64,000 nucleotides of DNA from Paenibacillus sp. An7 (GTDB lineage: Bacteria > Bacillota > Bacilli > Paenibacillales > Paenibacillaceae). How positions within the stretch are numbered: the stretch's first letter is position 1; the number at the start of each line of letters is the position of its first letter. The stretch is taken from NCBI RefSeq assembly GCF_009870785.1, contig NZ_WTWX01000001.1:204055-268054 (forward strand). The letters run 5' to 3'. The position numbers and the translations under genes were made by a program. This document shows, piece by piece, positions 54,301 to 63,647 of this stretch. Under the pieces are notes generated by a model. That model was not told the origin of the DNA and did not search any database. It saw only the letters and a list, made by a program, of their open reading frames with translations.

Positions 54301-55101
54301 ATCCAGCTCCTGATAAGTGATCTGTTGGTCACCATAAGAAATGGCGGTCCGCTTAGAATACTTCTCTACTGTTGCAGCAAACATAGCTGTAATTGTTAGT
54401 TCAGCAGGCAGATCTTTCTTATTACTATTGAGCTTCTCGTAGGCAGCTAAGTCTGCAGGTGTTACTATAGAAATTTGATCAATTGGCATATTCATATGTT
54501 CAATGAGCTCGTTACAGAGATATATATAATGATCGCTGAACTTGCGAATCGTGGATTCCTCATACAGCTCTTGAGCATAGGTAATATGAAGTTTCCAGCT
54601 ATCCAGCACTCCCTGCCCTACAAACCAATGTAAATCACTGTTCGGATGGTGAAGCTGATCTCCATAAAGCGTATGGAAAGCTATAGTTTGACCCAGAAAC
54701 TCCCCAATTTCTGCAAGTGTAAGTTCCGTTTCTTCGATTGCTTGCAGCTTCATAGCTACTTGATCATATACGGTTTGAAAGTTTTCTGATCCACTTAGCA
54801 TGATGCGCAGTGGGAGAATACCGCCTTTTTGATCGCTCACCCCAATCAGTAAATCTTTATCACCACTCATCTTGTATAAGAATACGACGTAACTTGAGAG
54901 CATCCAAGTGTTCATATCATACAAAGAATGTAGGTGTTCAATTCCTGGCAGCTTGCCATCCAGTGAAATGTTCATTTCCAACATGGTTCTGTCCGACATC
55001 ATTGCTGGATAGTCTGTATACATATATAATCCTGACAAAGGCAGCTGTAACTCATTCATCCAATACTCTTTGCCATGTCTAGTTAGTAGTGTTGTATTCA
55101 A
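51376..55101 (-). CDS. Single-module NRPS with terminal thioester reductase (partial C-A-T-R)
   Basis: A 1241-residue peptide synthetase. Residues about 1-215 resemble the C-terminal half of a condensation domain but lack HHxxxDG. The adenylation domain (about 235-745) has YTSGSTGKPKGA (391-402), SFDASVYD (435-442), NLYGPTE (533-539), YRTGD and K735 in PTGKLDRKK. The carrier Ser is S792 in FFEIGGYSLK. The reductase domain (about 870-1240) has GATGYLG (877-883) and the triad T1007, Y1038, K1042. By eye the specificity residues are D-A-Y-I-A-A-L-S-V, which I cannot assign. The expected product is an amino-aldehyde or alcohol. The start is TTG with AGGAG 10 bp upstream, 13 bp after the chemoreceptor gene. 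Confidence 0.9.
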   Translation of the reverse strand: MNTTLLTRHGKEYWMNELQLPLSGLYMYTDYPAMMSDRTMLEMNISLDGKLPGIEHLHSLYDMNTWMLSSYVVFLYKMSGDKDLLIGVSDQKGGILPLRIMLSGSENFQTVYDQVAMKLQAIEETELTLAEIGEFLGQTIAFHTLYGDQLHHPNSDLHWFVGQGVLDSWKLHITYAQELYEESTIRKFSDHYIYLCNELIEHMNMPIDQISIVTPADLAAYEKLNSNKKDLPAELTITAMFAATVEKYSKRTAISYGDQQITYQELDHLSNCVAQMLLSNGLEKGEFISIFMERSLTTIVSLFGIIKAGGAYVPLDPSHPDERNAYIIEDTKSRMILAQPNFTTKLNSLLSDFEVKPLIIYPQVNMESYEVDTNVTPAIDLNGDDLAYVIYTSGSTGKPKGALISHKGVVNLAFGTKDHLQLTEQDIILQYSTFSFDASVYDLFSSLVSGSRLHLLADEERFSIDAFTEAVKQTGATRFAILPTVFFNQLAAHLPENEIHSYRNIKSIAVAGEALPGEMVRMLQKKLSVPVINLYGPTEITSVATAHVIDYELPEHISTVSIGKPLANYELYVVDANNKLCPTCVTGELLISSMGLAKGYLHLPEKTKEVFIADPITEGSGKTLYRTGDLVRLLPNGEVEYRGRKDFQVKIRGFRVEIGEIEDNLAKHEFVKDIAVLARQDQDGTKILVGFYTSNHGQAIAQSDLVQFLSKKVPNYMIPKYFSHVEQMPLSPTGKLDRKKLALYEINTDHDETKYEAPENELQIQVSEAWQKSLGLTRIGIHEDFFEIGGYSLKILEILVILKPHFPQLKINDFFVYPTIAKLSERIEEMGREEMLQDAADMANLPIQDLVEYPLTFGSDQAREENLSKQNNILLTGATGYLGSHLLYELLHNSEAVIYCLVRPSREQSPLERLTDVMEGYFGSSITEVMNNRVVIIEGDLSQEDLGFSEADRMLVDKLVDSIVHCGADVKHFGDSEHFASVNIDSTRRLLKLAKKKPDTRFHFISTLGIPEDLAFNGQWDGVVQGSGYETSYIENVYTNSKLEAEKIVVKYGEEEGISASIYRVGNLSCNSTTGVFQKNIDENAFYRMLKAMLLLEKTPKVRWEVDLTPINYASEAIIALALQKETVGKVFHICNPVAVSYEQIVEYFTNYGYEIKLLGLPEFESWLLNPAEPKDQVGLELAMAQLEGDGAKNSAFRYACPQTLEYLKDTNVVCAEPDESFIHQLIKHAVNIGYFPKVRS

Positions 55102-55114
55102 AATAAATCAGCTC

Positions 55115-56896
55115 CTATTTTACCTGTAATTGTTCAACTAAGCTTTCTAATCTGCCTGATACCTGATTCAGTTGTTCAGCAGACTCAAAGATCTGAACAA
55201 AGGTAGCTTGTTGTTCCTGAGTACTCATTTGTATGTCCGTAGATACGGAGGAATTTTTCTCAGCTAGTACAGCAAGCTGCTTAATAGAAGCTGTAATCTG
55301 TTCCGTTTCTGCAACCATTTGCTGTGTAGCTGCGGATACTTCTTGGATTTGACTCGTTACGGAATCCGTTGAAAGTAATATTCCTTCAAATAGCGAACCC
55401 GTTTCTCTTACGACACGAATGCCTGTCTCGACTTTCTCTTCCCCTTCACCGATCGCTTTAACTGCTAATTCCGTTTCGTCTTGAATGAATCTTATTAACT
55501 CAGCAATCTGATCGGCAGACTTTCTTGATTCCTCGGATAATTTTTTCACTTCACCTGCTACAACCGCAAAACCGCGTCCTTCTTCGCCAGCACGAGCTGC
55601 TTCAATACTTGCATTTAGAGATAGTAGGTTTGTTTGTGCCGCAATCTCAGTAATTACCTGTACGATTTGTCCAATTTCTTGAGATCGACTCTGTAATTTT
55701 TCGATAATATCAACGGAATCTTTGACAGAGTAATTAATCGAATTCATTTGCTCAATGACTTGCTCGATATTGTGATTACCTAATTCGGACTGTTCCTTCA
55801 TATGTAAAGAAATCTCGGATAATTCTGTCGTATTGCTTGCAATCGTAGTAACACCTGTCGTTATTTCTTCTAGCGAGACCACACTTTCAGTGATCGAAAT
55901 ACTCTGCATATCTGCACTATCAGACATGTCTTTCATATTCTTCGTAATTTCTGATGCGTTTTTGTTATTTGATTCAACTGTTGAAAATAGGAGGTTTGAT
56001 TGCTCAGCAGATTGCTCTGATACTTTTTTAATCGTACTCACTAATTCGTTCATATAATTAACTGTTATATTAAACTTCGCATTTACTTGTCCAAATTCAT
56101 CATCACTTGTTTTTAATTGAACTGTAAAATCACCATTACTTAGTTTATCTAAAGCATCCTTTAAATCACTGATCGGTTGAAACGTACGTTTCAGGGTATA
56201 GTACTGCAGACCAAGAACAATAATTAATGTAATTAGCAACGCTATAAGCGTAGAAGATATTAATTCGCTCTTACCTGAAGCAATTAAACTTGCATCTACG
56301 TCTATCCCCATGTAGGCAAATATTTCTCCGTTATTATTTACAAAAGGATACAGGACTGTGATCCATGTACCAAAATCATCATTATAGGCTTTCGTATAGG
56401 AGATTTCTTTTGTATTCAACATCTCTTTTACGGCATCTACGTGCAGCTTGGGTTGTTCATATAAATCACCAAGTGCCATATTACTTTCTTTAAACAGATC
56501 TAGGAGGGTTTGAGGCAGAGCTATTACAGATGTTTTGTTCCCATTCTCAAGCTCGGGACCAAATATGTAACCTTGTGCAATATTAGGATACGTAATGGTT
56601 AACTCTTCAAAGGTTTTCATTAATTTCTGCTGTAAAGGAGAATTCGGATCTTTTGTGTCTTTTGCTTCTTTGGCATCTTCTATTGACACCTGTTTAGCTA
56701 GAGTTTCCATTATTTTTCCGGAATCAGTTTGAAGCTGATGCGTCAGCACATTTCCTTGAATATAGTAACTGTACCAAATCACTACCGCACCCGTTAGAAT
56801 AATATAAAGACTTGTAAATATCATATTTCGTGTGACAATACTTTGATTTTTAAAGATGGCATTCAGCTTCTGAATAAAGTTGCTTATTTTATTCAT
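55115..56896 (-). CDS. Methyl-accepting chemotaxis protein with extracellular Cache-type sensor
   Basis: A 593-residue chemoreceptor. Layout: first membrane helix about 27-46, extracellular sensor about 47-212 (single Cache-like, with [12 protein letters not shown] and [12 protein letters not shown]), second helix about 215-235, HAMP about 236-290, then the coiled-coil signalling domain with tip [22 protein letters not shown] and [18 protein letters not shown]. Methylation-type Glu/Gln pairs are present. GAGAGGAG precedes the ATG. Its stop is 13 bp before the NRPS gene, which is an unusual pairing; a sigma-D-like promoter lies upstream. Confidence 0.92.
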   Translation of the reverse strand: MNKISNFIQKLNAIFKNQSIVTRNMIFTSLYIILTGAVVIWYSYYIQGNVLTHQLQTDSGKIMETLAKQVSIEDAKEAKDTKDPNSPLQQKLMKTFEELTITYPNIAQGYIFGPELENGNKTSVIALPQTLLDLFKESNMALGDLYEQPKLHVDAVKEMLNTKEISYTKAYNDDFGTWITVLYPFVNNNGEIFAYMGIDVDASLIASGKSELISSTLIALLITLIIVLGLQYYTLKRTFQPISDLKDALDKLSNGDFTVQLKTSDDEFGQVNAKFNITVNYMNELVSTIKKVSEQSAEQSNLLFSTVESNNKNASEITKNMKDMSDSADMQSISITESVVSLEEITTGVTTIASNTTELSEISLHMKEQSELGNHNIEQVIEQMNSINYSVKDSVDIIEKLQSRSQEIGQIVQVITEIAAQTNLLSLNASIEAARAGEEGRGFAVVAGEVKKLSEESRKSADQIAELIRFIQDETELAVKAIGEGEEKVETGIRVVRETGSLFEGILLSTDSVTSQIQEVSAATQQMVAETEQITASIKQLAVLAEKNSSVSTDIQMSTQEQQATFVQIFESAEQLNQVSGRLESLVEQLQVK

Positions 56897-57404
56897 GTTT
56901 GTATTTCTCCTCTCAATATGTCCTTGTAGTTATTCATAGGAAAACATCTCATTTCCCCATCTTTCACTGATCCTATGTGACCTTCTCTTTATGTCATCCA
57001 TCCCTTCCCTACTGAAATGTAGTACAGCGTTATTAATCCTAAGAAATTAATGTTAATAAAACCTGAAAACAGTTATTTTACGTATATACCGATGTAGACA
57101 TCCCCTTCCACCATAGGTCCTATTAACTAATCGGCTATTCTTCAAGGATTTTTTATACCTTTTTCTATTTATTCTTTCCGATAATTTTCTATTTGTTTAA
57201 ATAAAGAAGAAATACTGAAATTTACATTTCCTGATTATGACAATTGTTACATTATTAATGTATGTCTTTCTAATCTGTGCCTTTCCTTTTCCTTAATCAG
57301 CAATAACAGTAGAATTCCTTTTATTGGAATAAAGTCTCTGCTATAATGAGCTTGATATCCGTGAAGAACCCACGGCATACCGATATTAATGAAGGAGTGA
57401 TTGT
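56897..57404. other. 508-bp intergenic region between divergent genes
   Basis: AT-rich DNA without a credible gene. It holds a sigma-D-like promoter for the chemoreceptor (57128-57155, minus) and a consensus TATAAT (57342-57347, plus) in front of the SLH serine hydrolase whose -35 is unclear. A short hairpin, CCGTG/CACGG (57359-57375), lies in the leader of the serine hydrolase. Nothing else was recognised. Confidence 0.6.
57128..57155 (-). promoter_or_regulatory. Sigma-D-like motility promoter upstream of the chemoreceptor/NRPS operon
   Basis: On the minus strand TAAA (57152-57155), 16-bp spacer, GCCGATTA (57128-57135), matching 6 of 8 of the GCCGATAT box. The 231-bp leader is long, so the site is tentative. 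Confidence 0.5.
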
Positions 57405-59534
57405 ATGAATTTTTCACCTGTCTTTATTCGAAGGAAAACGTTATTAGCTGCTTTTCTAGCTTTATTCCTCTTCTTAGGTGTACTCTTACCATCCGCACAT
57501 GCCGATTCATCCCTTTCATCACCTGCTAGCGCACCGAAAAATCTTTCTCCCGAAACAGCTCAGGTATTTCTAGATGAATTCTTTAACTCACAGCAGGCTT
57601 TACCTCATTATGTAGGCGCTTCCGTCATTATTGTTAAGGACGGCAAAGTAATTGCAGAAAAAGGGTATGGTTACTCTGACCTCGAAGAAAAATCTCCCGT
57701 TGATCCTAAAAAAACAGCCTTCCGCATCGCCTCTGTATCTAAAACTTTCACGGCAGTGGCGATTATGCAGTTAGTCGAACAAGGGAAAATTGGTCTTACG
57801 AACGATTTGAAAACTTACATCCCTGGCCTTGAATTTGATAACCCTTATGATAAACCCGTCACCATAGAAAACTTGCTTACCCATACGACTGGTTTTGAAA
57901 TACGCGATCCTAAGGTAGAAGATATTCATGCTGATTTTGATAAATACATATCCATGGAGGACTATGTTCAAGAGCACATGCCTCCTGTTGTTCGTGAACC
58001 TGGTAGTTCTTATATGTACGATAACTTCGCATCACTACTACTAGGACTCGTTGTCCAAAATGTCAGCGGAGAACCCTTTGAATCCTATATGCAAAAACAT
58101 GTATTTGAGCCTCTTGGCATGCAAAACAGTGGTTTTATGCTGAACGATCAATTCAAAAAACAACTTTCTATCGCTTATGATGCTGCTCGTAATCCCATTG
58201 ACCTATACGCCCTTTCCCCTGCTCCTATGCCGCAAGGAGGCATGAATTCTACTGCAGAGGATATTGGTAAATTTATGATTGCTTTCCTGAATGGAGGGAC
58301 TGACGGCAAGAACCGCATACTTAATGAAACTACAGTAAAGAGTATGGAAACGTACCGTTCCGAAGTTCATCCCCTGTTACCAGATACCACCTACGGGTTT
58401 GAATCACCTTTCCAAATACCGGGAGCAGGAAGCAGTTCCAAAATCATTACAAAAGCAGGAGATCTGATCGGATTCAGCTCCTATCTCTTCCTTATTCCAG
58501 AGCAAAATACGGGTGTATTCCTTACGTACAACCAGACGGGTGCTTTACGTAATCTTTTCTATCCTGCATTTATCTCTGCTTTCTTTCCAAAGTATGCAGA
58601 ACCAGCGAAGTTCAATTCTTACGAACCGCAAACAGCTGAAGAATTACAGCGTTATGCAGGGCTTTATTCCGATCTTCGTCTGAAAACGATTGTAAGCAAA
58701 CTAAAAGACGAGAACGACCAAGCTGGTAAAATGGAAATATCTGATGCTTATCTTGGTTCTCGCACGTTGATTCAAGTAGATGATAATCTATTCATGGATG
58801 AACTAACTGGGCAATTCACCGGTTTCAAAGAAAATGCAGATGGAAGTATATATATGAAAGAGCCTTATTTAAACCCGTTCGGCTATGAGAAGAAAGGAGC
58901 AAAAGCAGCCGGATTTAAAGACGTTCGCCCAGGCAGCGCATATGGGATGTTCATTTATGGACTGCAATCACTTGGACATTATTCGAATGATGGGAGCACT
59001 AATTTCCATCCTAAAAATGCACTGACTCGCGCAGAGTTTATCCAGGAAATCCTTGAACTCAGCGGTATCCCACAAAGTAAAACCAAGCCTAATACTGACA
59101 GCGACTGGGCTGCCCATTCTGCTGCCGGTTACATCCAGGCAGGCTATGAGATCGGGATGATTGAAGGTGCAGAGGAGAAGCGGTTCAAACCAGATCAGGT
59201 TATCACCCGCCAAGAGGCAGCAGTTTTGTTATGGAGAATTTATAAACAGCAATACCCAGAGCAATTATTCAGTAATGTAAAACTCTCTGGAAAAACAGAT
59301 ACCTGGGCTGTCCCTGCTGTTCAAATGATGATCGCACTAGGTCTATATGGACCAGAAGTTAAATTGCAAGGAAATGGTTCTGCTAATTACCAATCGGAAA
59401 AACCGCTTATTCGTCAAGAAGCAGCAGCCCTTATGTACCGATTGCTGACTCAGCCAACCGACCAAATCGTTGCTGAACTTGCCAAAGAGCAAGAAACGGT
59501 GACAGCAAATCAACCTGACGCCACGAACCAATAA
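57405..59534 (+). CDS. Secreted serine hydrolase (class C beta-lactamase/PBP-like) with SLH anchor
   Basis: A 709-residue surface enzyme. Signal peptide: about 1-33 (cleavage near SAHA-D). Serine-hydrolase domain about 50-400: catalytic FRIASVSKTFTAVAIMQL (SxxK), YMYDNFASLLLGLVV (YxN) and KAGDLIGFSSYL in place of the KTG box. A small domain about 420-510 follows. Three SLH domains form the C-terminus (about 510-690: GFKDVRPGSAYGMFIYGLQ, NALTRAEFIQEILEL, VITRQEAAVLLWRIY, LIRQEAAALMYRLL). The SLH part should bind the pyruvylated wall polymer. Likely D-alanyl-peptide or ester substrates; a resistance role is not implied. GAAGGAGTG precedes the ATG. Confidence 0.9.
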   Translation: MNFSPVFIRRKTLLAAFLALFLFLGVLLPSAHADSSLSSPASAPKNLSPETAQVFLDEFFNSQQALPHYVGASVIIVKDGKVIAEKGYGYSDLEEKSPVDPKKTAFRIASVSKTFTAVAIMQLVEQGKIGLTNDLKTYIPGLEFDNPYDKPVTIENLLTHTTGFEIRDPKVEDIHADFDKYISMEDYVQEHMPPVVREPGSSYMYDNFASLLLGLVVQNVSGEPFESYMQKHVFEPLGMQNSGFMLNDQFKKQLSIAYDAARNPIDLYALSPAPMPQGGMNSTAEDIGKFMIAFLNGGTDGKNRILNETTVKSMETYRSEVHPLLPDTTYGFESPFQIPGAGSSSKIITKAGDLIGFSSYLFLIPEQNTGVFLTYNQTGALRNLFYPAFISAFFPKYAEPAKFNSYEPQTAEELQRYAGLYSDLRLKTIVSKLKDENDQAGKMEISDAYLGSRTLIQVDDNLFMDELTGQFTGFKENADGSIYMKEPYLNPFGYEKKGAKAAGFKDVRPGSAYGMFIYGLQSLGHYSNDGSTNFHPKNALTRAEFIQEILELSGIPQSKTKPNTDSDWAAHSAAGYIQAGYEIGMIEGAEEKRFKPDQVITRQEAAVLLWRIYKQQYPEQLFSNVKLSGKTDTWAVPAVQMMIALGLYGPEVKLQGNGSANYQSEKPLIRQEAAALMYRLLTQPTDQIVAELAKEQETVTANQPDATNQ

Positions 59535-59542
59535 AAGTACAA

Positions 59543-59597
59543 GGCAGGCATCTACCAGGACGTTTATTCGTCTATCGGAAATGCCTGTTCTTTTTAT
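59543..59597 (+). terminator. Terminator of the SLH serine-hydrolase gene
   Basis: CAGGCAT (59545-59551) pairs with ATGCCTG (59581-59587) around an imperfect inner stem; TTCTTTTTATT follows. It overlaps the last bases of the convergent gene. Confidence 0.75.
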
Positions 59598-60100
59598 TCT
59601 ATATTTAGACTGAGAGCATCTCCGACTGTTTCTAGAATATTTCCGTAGAAGCGAATTCGTTCTACTCTAGTCGTTGGTCTTTCTGCCTCCACAATTTCAT
59701 AGCTTCCCCCTAGTACAGCCAATACATTGCCTTCCTCTATGAGTTTTTCTCTTTTTTTATTGCTGCTAGGCAGTTCAAGACCTAACAACGCGACTGCATT
59801 ACCAATAGATCTAAAGGCACCTGCAATACGTATACTGCTCGGCATACCTTTTGCTTCAGCTACTAATGCGAATCCAATAGCCCTTAGAAATGTGCCTCGC
59901 TTTTCAAGTTTTTCTCTGACTACCTTCCTGATCTTCACTGTCCTCGTTGCCGCCAAAGCAGATAATATTGCTCCAATCGCAGCAGAACACGTACCAATTA
60001 CGTATAATTTGGAGGCTTCCCCTTCCTTAGAGACGGAGGCGATCAGTGTGGTTCCCAAGGCCGCAATCCATAGACCTATACTTTCTATGCCTTGAGCCAT
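59594..60100 (-). CDS. Small repetitive hydrophobic-face protein, DUF6944-like
   Basis: A 168-residue protein in which a degenerate unit with paired Gly (for example IGLWIAALGTTL, IGTCSAAIGAIL, FRSIGNAVALLG, EGNVLAVLGG, YGNILETVGDAL) recurs about six times. The repeated small-residue faces suggest stacked helices or membrane association, but no clear membrane segment or signal peptide is present. It resembles the repetitive DUF6944 proteins of Bacillus as far as I recall; the function is unknown. GGGAGGAG precedes the ATG. Confidence 0.65.
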   Translation of the reverse strand: MAQGIESIGLWIAALGTTLIASVSKEGEASKLYVIGTCSAAIGAILSALAATRTVKIRKVVREKLEKRGTFLRAIGFALVAEAKGMPSSIRIAGAFRSIGNAVALLGLELPSSNKKREKLIEEGNVLAVLGGSYEIVEAERPTTRVERIRFYGNILETVGDALSLNIE

Positions 60101-60255
60101 TGTATTCTCCTCCCTTCCTCTAAAAGTAGATATTTTATTGTATGTATAAATAAGAGATTGGTCTTTACTTTATAGAAAACGGGTTTCTTGTTCTGCGCTG
60201 CTTTGGCTAGAGAAGGAATAGGATTTCGAGATGGACCACTCGATATTCTCATCAC

Positions 60256-60296
60256 AAACAGAAAGAAGCGACTGATCATGTTCAGCCGCTTCTTTC
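60256..60296 (-). terminator. Terminator of the lactate permease gene
   Basis: GAAAGAAGCG (60261-60270) pairs with CGCTTCTTTC (60287-60296) with a 16-nt loop; on the minus strand TGTTTGTG follows, a weak U-tract. Confidence 0.7.
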
Positions 60297-60328
60297 CAAT
60301 CATTTTTATACGTAGTCTGTTTCTTCGT

Positions 60329-61996
60329 TTAAATGAATACCATAGCGATCAACATAGCAATAATCCCCGACAAGATAACATAAAACAAGTTTGGTATTAA
60401 CGCTAATCTGATGATCTGCCCTTCTTTACCGAGTACCCCAACGACAGCGGATACAGCGACTACGTTACTAACGCAGATCATATTTCCCGCAGCAGCTCCG
60501 ATCGCCTGTAGTGCAATGATGAGATCAGGAGCAAACCCATTCACGGAAGCTACATCAAATTGCAGAGAACTAAACATCATATTACTGAATGTTGCACTGC
60601 CTGATACAAAAGCGCCTAGTGTTCCTATGAATGGGGCAGCTATTGGCCACGCTCCTCCGAATGCATTAGATGCAAGCTCTGCTAGTTCTGTCGGCATACT
60701 TTGTAATGCGGCTCCCTCTATTCCAGAGTTCAGGAAGATCCGTACCATGGCCGTAGAAAATACCAGCGCAATCGCAGTCCCTACCATGGAGCCTGCCGCT
60801 TCAGAGAAAGCTAGCTTCATCTTCTTCCTTGGAATTTCATGAAGAATCACAGTTATCGCGACAACTAGCAAGAAGATAAATCCGGGTGAATATAAAATCT
60901 GCCAGTTCTGATTAATCCCTGTACCGAGGATATCACTCCATGAGATGCTTATCCCCTGCAACCACCGCTGTAATGGTTTAATCACACGAGTTAAAACAAG
61001 TAATACAGCAATCAGAATATAGGGAACCCATGCTTTAGCGAGTGTTAACGTATGTCCCGATGCTTCCTGTTCCTCTTCTGCTCTGATCTCTTTCTTGACA
61101 TACTCAGAAGGACCAAATTTACACCATGGTTCTCCTTTAGGCAGTAGAAATCCTTTTTGGGCAGCAAGAACAACAACAATGAGACTGACTAATGCTCCAA
61201 GCAGAGAAGGGAATTCATAACCTACAAAAGTAGCAACAAGTGCTGCTGGTATGGTATAGGTCAGCCCTGCAAAGATCGCAAATGGAGCCATTTGAAATCC
61301 TTCCTTAAAGGACTTGTTTTTACCAAATACCCTTGTAATCATAAGAACTAAAATGAGAGGAATAAAGGTACCGATGAAGATATCAATCTGAGTTAGCCGC
61401 ATCGCAATGGCCTGCAAGAAGCCGCTGATATCCATACCTTGCTCTGTCAAATAATTCATAAATACAGGTGATGTTTCATCAAGACCCTGTCTGATTCCCA
61501 CATTAAAAGTGGTTCCTACGGCTCCAAAAGCTACGGGCGTACTGTCTGCGATTAGTGCCACAACTACAGCAGCTATGGGAGGGAACCCAAGTGCTAATAG
61601 CAATGGGGCAGCTATCGCTGCTGGTGTACCAAAACCGGCTGCTCCTTCTATAAACCCTCCAAAACACCAGGCAACGATAATGACCTGTACGCGCATATCT
61701 TCGGAGATATTCATAAAACCTTCCCTGATCACAGCAAGTGCTCCCCCATGAGTCAACGTATTCAGAAGCAAAATCGCGCCGAATATAATAAATAACACGG
61801 TAAGAGTAACAAATACACCTTCTAGTGCCGAAGCTGTAAGATTGATCAGCGGCATATTCCATACAAAATAAGCCAGAACAGCGGTTACTGCAAAGCTAAG
61901 CGGCATAGCGACGGTTGCGGGCATCCGCAAGATCACAAGAAAAATCAAAACCGAAAGTATCGGCATCGCTGCCGTAATCAATTCAAGGAAATTCAA
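60329..61996 (-). CDS. lctP: L-lactate permease, LctP family
   Basis: A 555-residue membrane carrier with 12-14 helices for lactate (or glycolate) uptake with protons. Family signatures: [61 protein letters not shown] and [21 protein letters not shown], the last forming the C-terminal core. Length fits the family. AAAGGAG precedes the ATG. It is a single gene with its own terminator. With the lar operon in the same window, D/L-lactate handling is a possible but unproven link. Confidence 0.92.
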   Translation of the reverse strand: MNFLELITAAMPILSVLIFLVILRMPATVAMPLSFAVTAVLAYFVWNMPLINLTASALEGVFVTLTVLFIIFGAILLLNTLTHGGALAVIREGFMNISEDMRVQVIIVAWCFGGFIEGAAGFGTPAAIAAPLLLALGFPPIAAVVVALIADSTPVAFGAVGTTFNVGIRQGLDETSPVFMNYLTEQGMDISGFLQAIAMRLTQIDIFIGTFIPLILVLMITRVFGKNKSFKEGFQMAPFAIFAGLTYTIPAALVATFVGYEFPSLLGALVSLIVVVLAAQKGFLLPKGEPWCKFGPSEYVKKEIRAEEEQEASGHTLTLAKAWVPYILIAVLLVLTRVIKPLQRWLQGISISWSDILGTGINQNWQILYSPGFIFLLVVAITVILHEIPRKKMKLAFSEAAGSMVGTAIALVFSTAMVRIFLNSGIEGAALQSMPTELAELASNAFGGAWPIAAPFIGTLGAFVSGSATFSNMMFSSLQFDVASVNGFAPDLIIALQAIGAAAGNMICVSNVVAVSAVVGVLGKEGQIIRLALIPNLFYVILSGIIAMLIAMVFI

Positions 61997-62094
61997 GGTT
62001 ATTTACTCCTTTACTCAAACTTAAAGTGTAGTAATAAATATTCCCTAAATTTCACTTTCTAAGTCTTGATTTCCGAATAGATGAGTATCTCCAG

Positions 62095-62121
62095 CAAAAA
62101 AAGCCGCTACTTAAGCGACTT
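62095..62121 (-). terminator. Terminator of the NAD salvage operon
   Basis: AGCCGC (62102-62107) pairs with GCGACT (62115-62120) with a G-U pair; on the minus strand TTTTTTTGC follows. Confidence 0.75.
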
Positions 62122-62133
62122 TCTCTATCTGCT

Positions 62134-62955
62134 CTATTCCTTCCACCATTGATCAAAAGGGGTAGCTGGAAGTTCTCTTTTATGCTTCGTTATGTGATAA
62201 CGCTGCTCGATTTTAGCAGCTGATGCCGGGTCGATCTGTTTTCCTGTAAGAAAATCATCCAGTGTGTCATACTTTATACCAAGTTCCGTCTCATCCGCTT
62301 GCAGAGGTTTATTATCTAATAAGTCAGCTGTCGGTGTTTTTAAATAAAGCCGCTCAGGAGCACCCAATTCTTTGAGCAGTTCTCTCCCTTGTCCCTTTGT
62401 AAGTCCTGTAAGCGGAACGATATCCGCGCCACCATCACCAAATTTAGTGAAAAATCCAGTAATCGCTTCTGCTGCATGATCTGTACCGATAACAAGGCTT
62501 TGTCTTTCCCCTCCTACGGCGTATTGAGCAATCATTCTCATTCTTGCTTTGACATTCCCTTTGTGGAAATCCCCTAATTCTTCACCTGTGGAGGAGCTAT
62601 ATGCACTTACTAAGGCATTCACAGGTTCTTCGATATTAAACACGAGGGTATCATCAGGCTGAATAAATTTTAGTGCTTCCTGAGCGTCCGCTTCATCCTT
62701 TTGTGTACCGTAAGGAAGCCGTATTGCAGTAAACTTAGCTTCGTATCCTTCTTGACGCAGAGACTCAGCAGCGAGCTGTGCAAGTCGCCCGGCCAGCGTA
62801 GAGTCCTGTCCTCCGCTAATTCCGAGTACATACCCTTTCGCTCCTGCCTTCTTACAATAATCTTTAAGAAAATCAACTCTCTCCCTAATTTCATCCTTTG
62901 GAACAATGACCGGTTTTACGTGCAAAGACTCGTTAATTTCTTGTTGCTTATCCAT
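62134..62955 (-). CDS. nadE: Ammonia-dependent NAD+ synthetase
   Basis: A 273-residue cytoplasmic enzyme that amidates nicotinic acid adenine dinucleotide to NAD+ with ATP and ammonia. PP-loop [49 protein letters not shown] and [25 protein letters not shown] follow, as does the C-terminal [11 protein letters not shown]. No glutaminase domain is present. AGGAGG precedes the ATG. It follows the nadD-like gene by 61 bp and ends the pncB-nadD-nadE group, which recycles nicotinic acid to NAD. Confidence 0.95.
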   Translation of the reverse strand: MDKQQEINESLHVKPVIVPKDEIRERVDFLKDYCKKAGAKGYVLGISGGQDSTLAGRLAQLAAESLRQEGYEAKFTAIRLPYGTQKDEADAQEALKFIQPDDTLVFNIEEPVNALVSAYSSSTGEELGDFHKGNVKARMRMIAQYAVGGERQSLVIGTDHAAEAITGFFTKFGDGGADIVPLTGLTKGQGRELLKELGAPERLYLKTPTADLLDNKPLQADETELGIKYDTLDDFLTGKQIDPASAAKIEQRYHITKHKRELPATPFDQWWKE

Positions 62956-63016
62956 TTTTAAATCCTCCTAATTCCGATTTAATTTCATAATACCTTTCCA
63001 TGAGTATAAAATGAAT

Positions 63017-63631
63017 TCATTCATATAAGTGGTTGGTTTTTATATAGTCGTAACACGCATCGGGAACTAAATAGCGGGGTTCACCCCCCATTTTAAGTTC
63101 ATCCCGAATGTAACTTGAACTGATCTCCATTGCCAGTCCCTTGTCAATTAAGTGAAAAGTATAGCCATCATCTGAATTTCTCAGTATGGGTGATTTACTA
63201 ATTGCAGACAGCATGTTAATTCCGTCTCGGGCCATAACAATAAATTTATTTTCTTGGATTAGTTCTTCTGCTCGTTTCCATTTTCCTTCTCCAATATCTA
63301 CAAGCAGATCCGCCCCCATAATAAAATAAATCTCATCATCAGGAAATTTTTCTCTATAATGCTTAAGTGTGAGGTATGTCGAGATTTCCCAGCCGGGCTG
63401 CTCCATCTCATACCGGTCTGCTTCAAATTTCGGATTGTTCTGAATCGCCATGTTGACCATGTTCATCCGATGTTCATCGCTGCTATTCATCTTTTTGTCA
63501 GGACGATTGCTTGAACAAGGAAGGAAAATCACTTTGTCGAGCTTTGCACGGTGAGCTACGGTGCTGGCTGTCCAGAGATGCACATTTGTAATGGGATCAA
63601 AAGATGATCCATATATGCCAACTCTCCCCAT
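63017..63631 (-). CDS. nadD: Nicotinate-nucleotide adenylyltransferase-like protein with altered HxGH motif
   Basis: A 204-residue nucleotidyltransferase that should join AMP to nicotinic acid mononucleotide. The N-terminal motif, usually GGTFDPxHxGH, is GSSFDPITNVHLW: the first His is Thr and the Gly is Val. The second motif MEISSSYIRDEL corresponds to the usual ISSTxIR, and FIMGADLLVDIGEGKW matches the family's GxDxxxxxxxW. Position between pncB and nadE supports the NAD-salvage role. The altered motif suggests a divergent enzyme, perhaps besides a standard nadD elsewhere. AAAGGAGG precedes the ATG. Confidence 0.82.
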   Translation of the reverse strand: MGRVGIYGSSFDPITNVHLWTASTVAHRAKLDKVIFLPCSSNRPDKKMNSSDEHRMNMVNMAIQNNPKFEADRYEMEQPGWEISTYLTLKHYREKFPDDEIYFIMGADLLVDIGEGKWKRAEELIQENKFIVMARDGINMLSAISKSPILRNSDDGYTFHLIDKGLAMEISSSYIRDELKMGGEPRYLVPDACYDYIKTNHLYE

Positions 63632-63647
63632 ATCTATCTTTCCTCCT

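Noticed and set aside
60329..61996. Functional link between the lactate permease and the lar operon
   Set aside because: They are 34 kb apart in separate units without a shared site that I could see; kept only as a remark.
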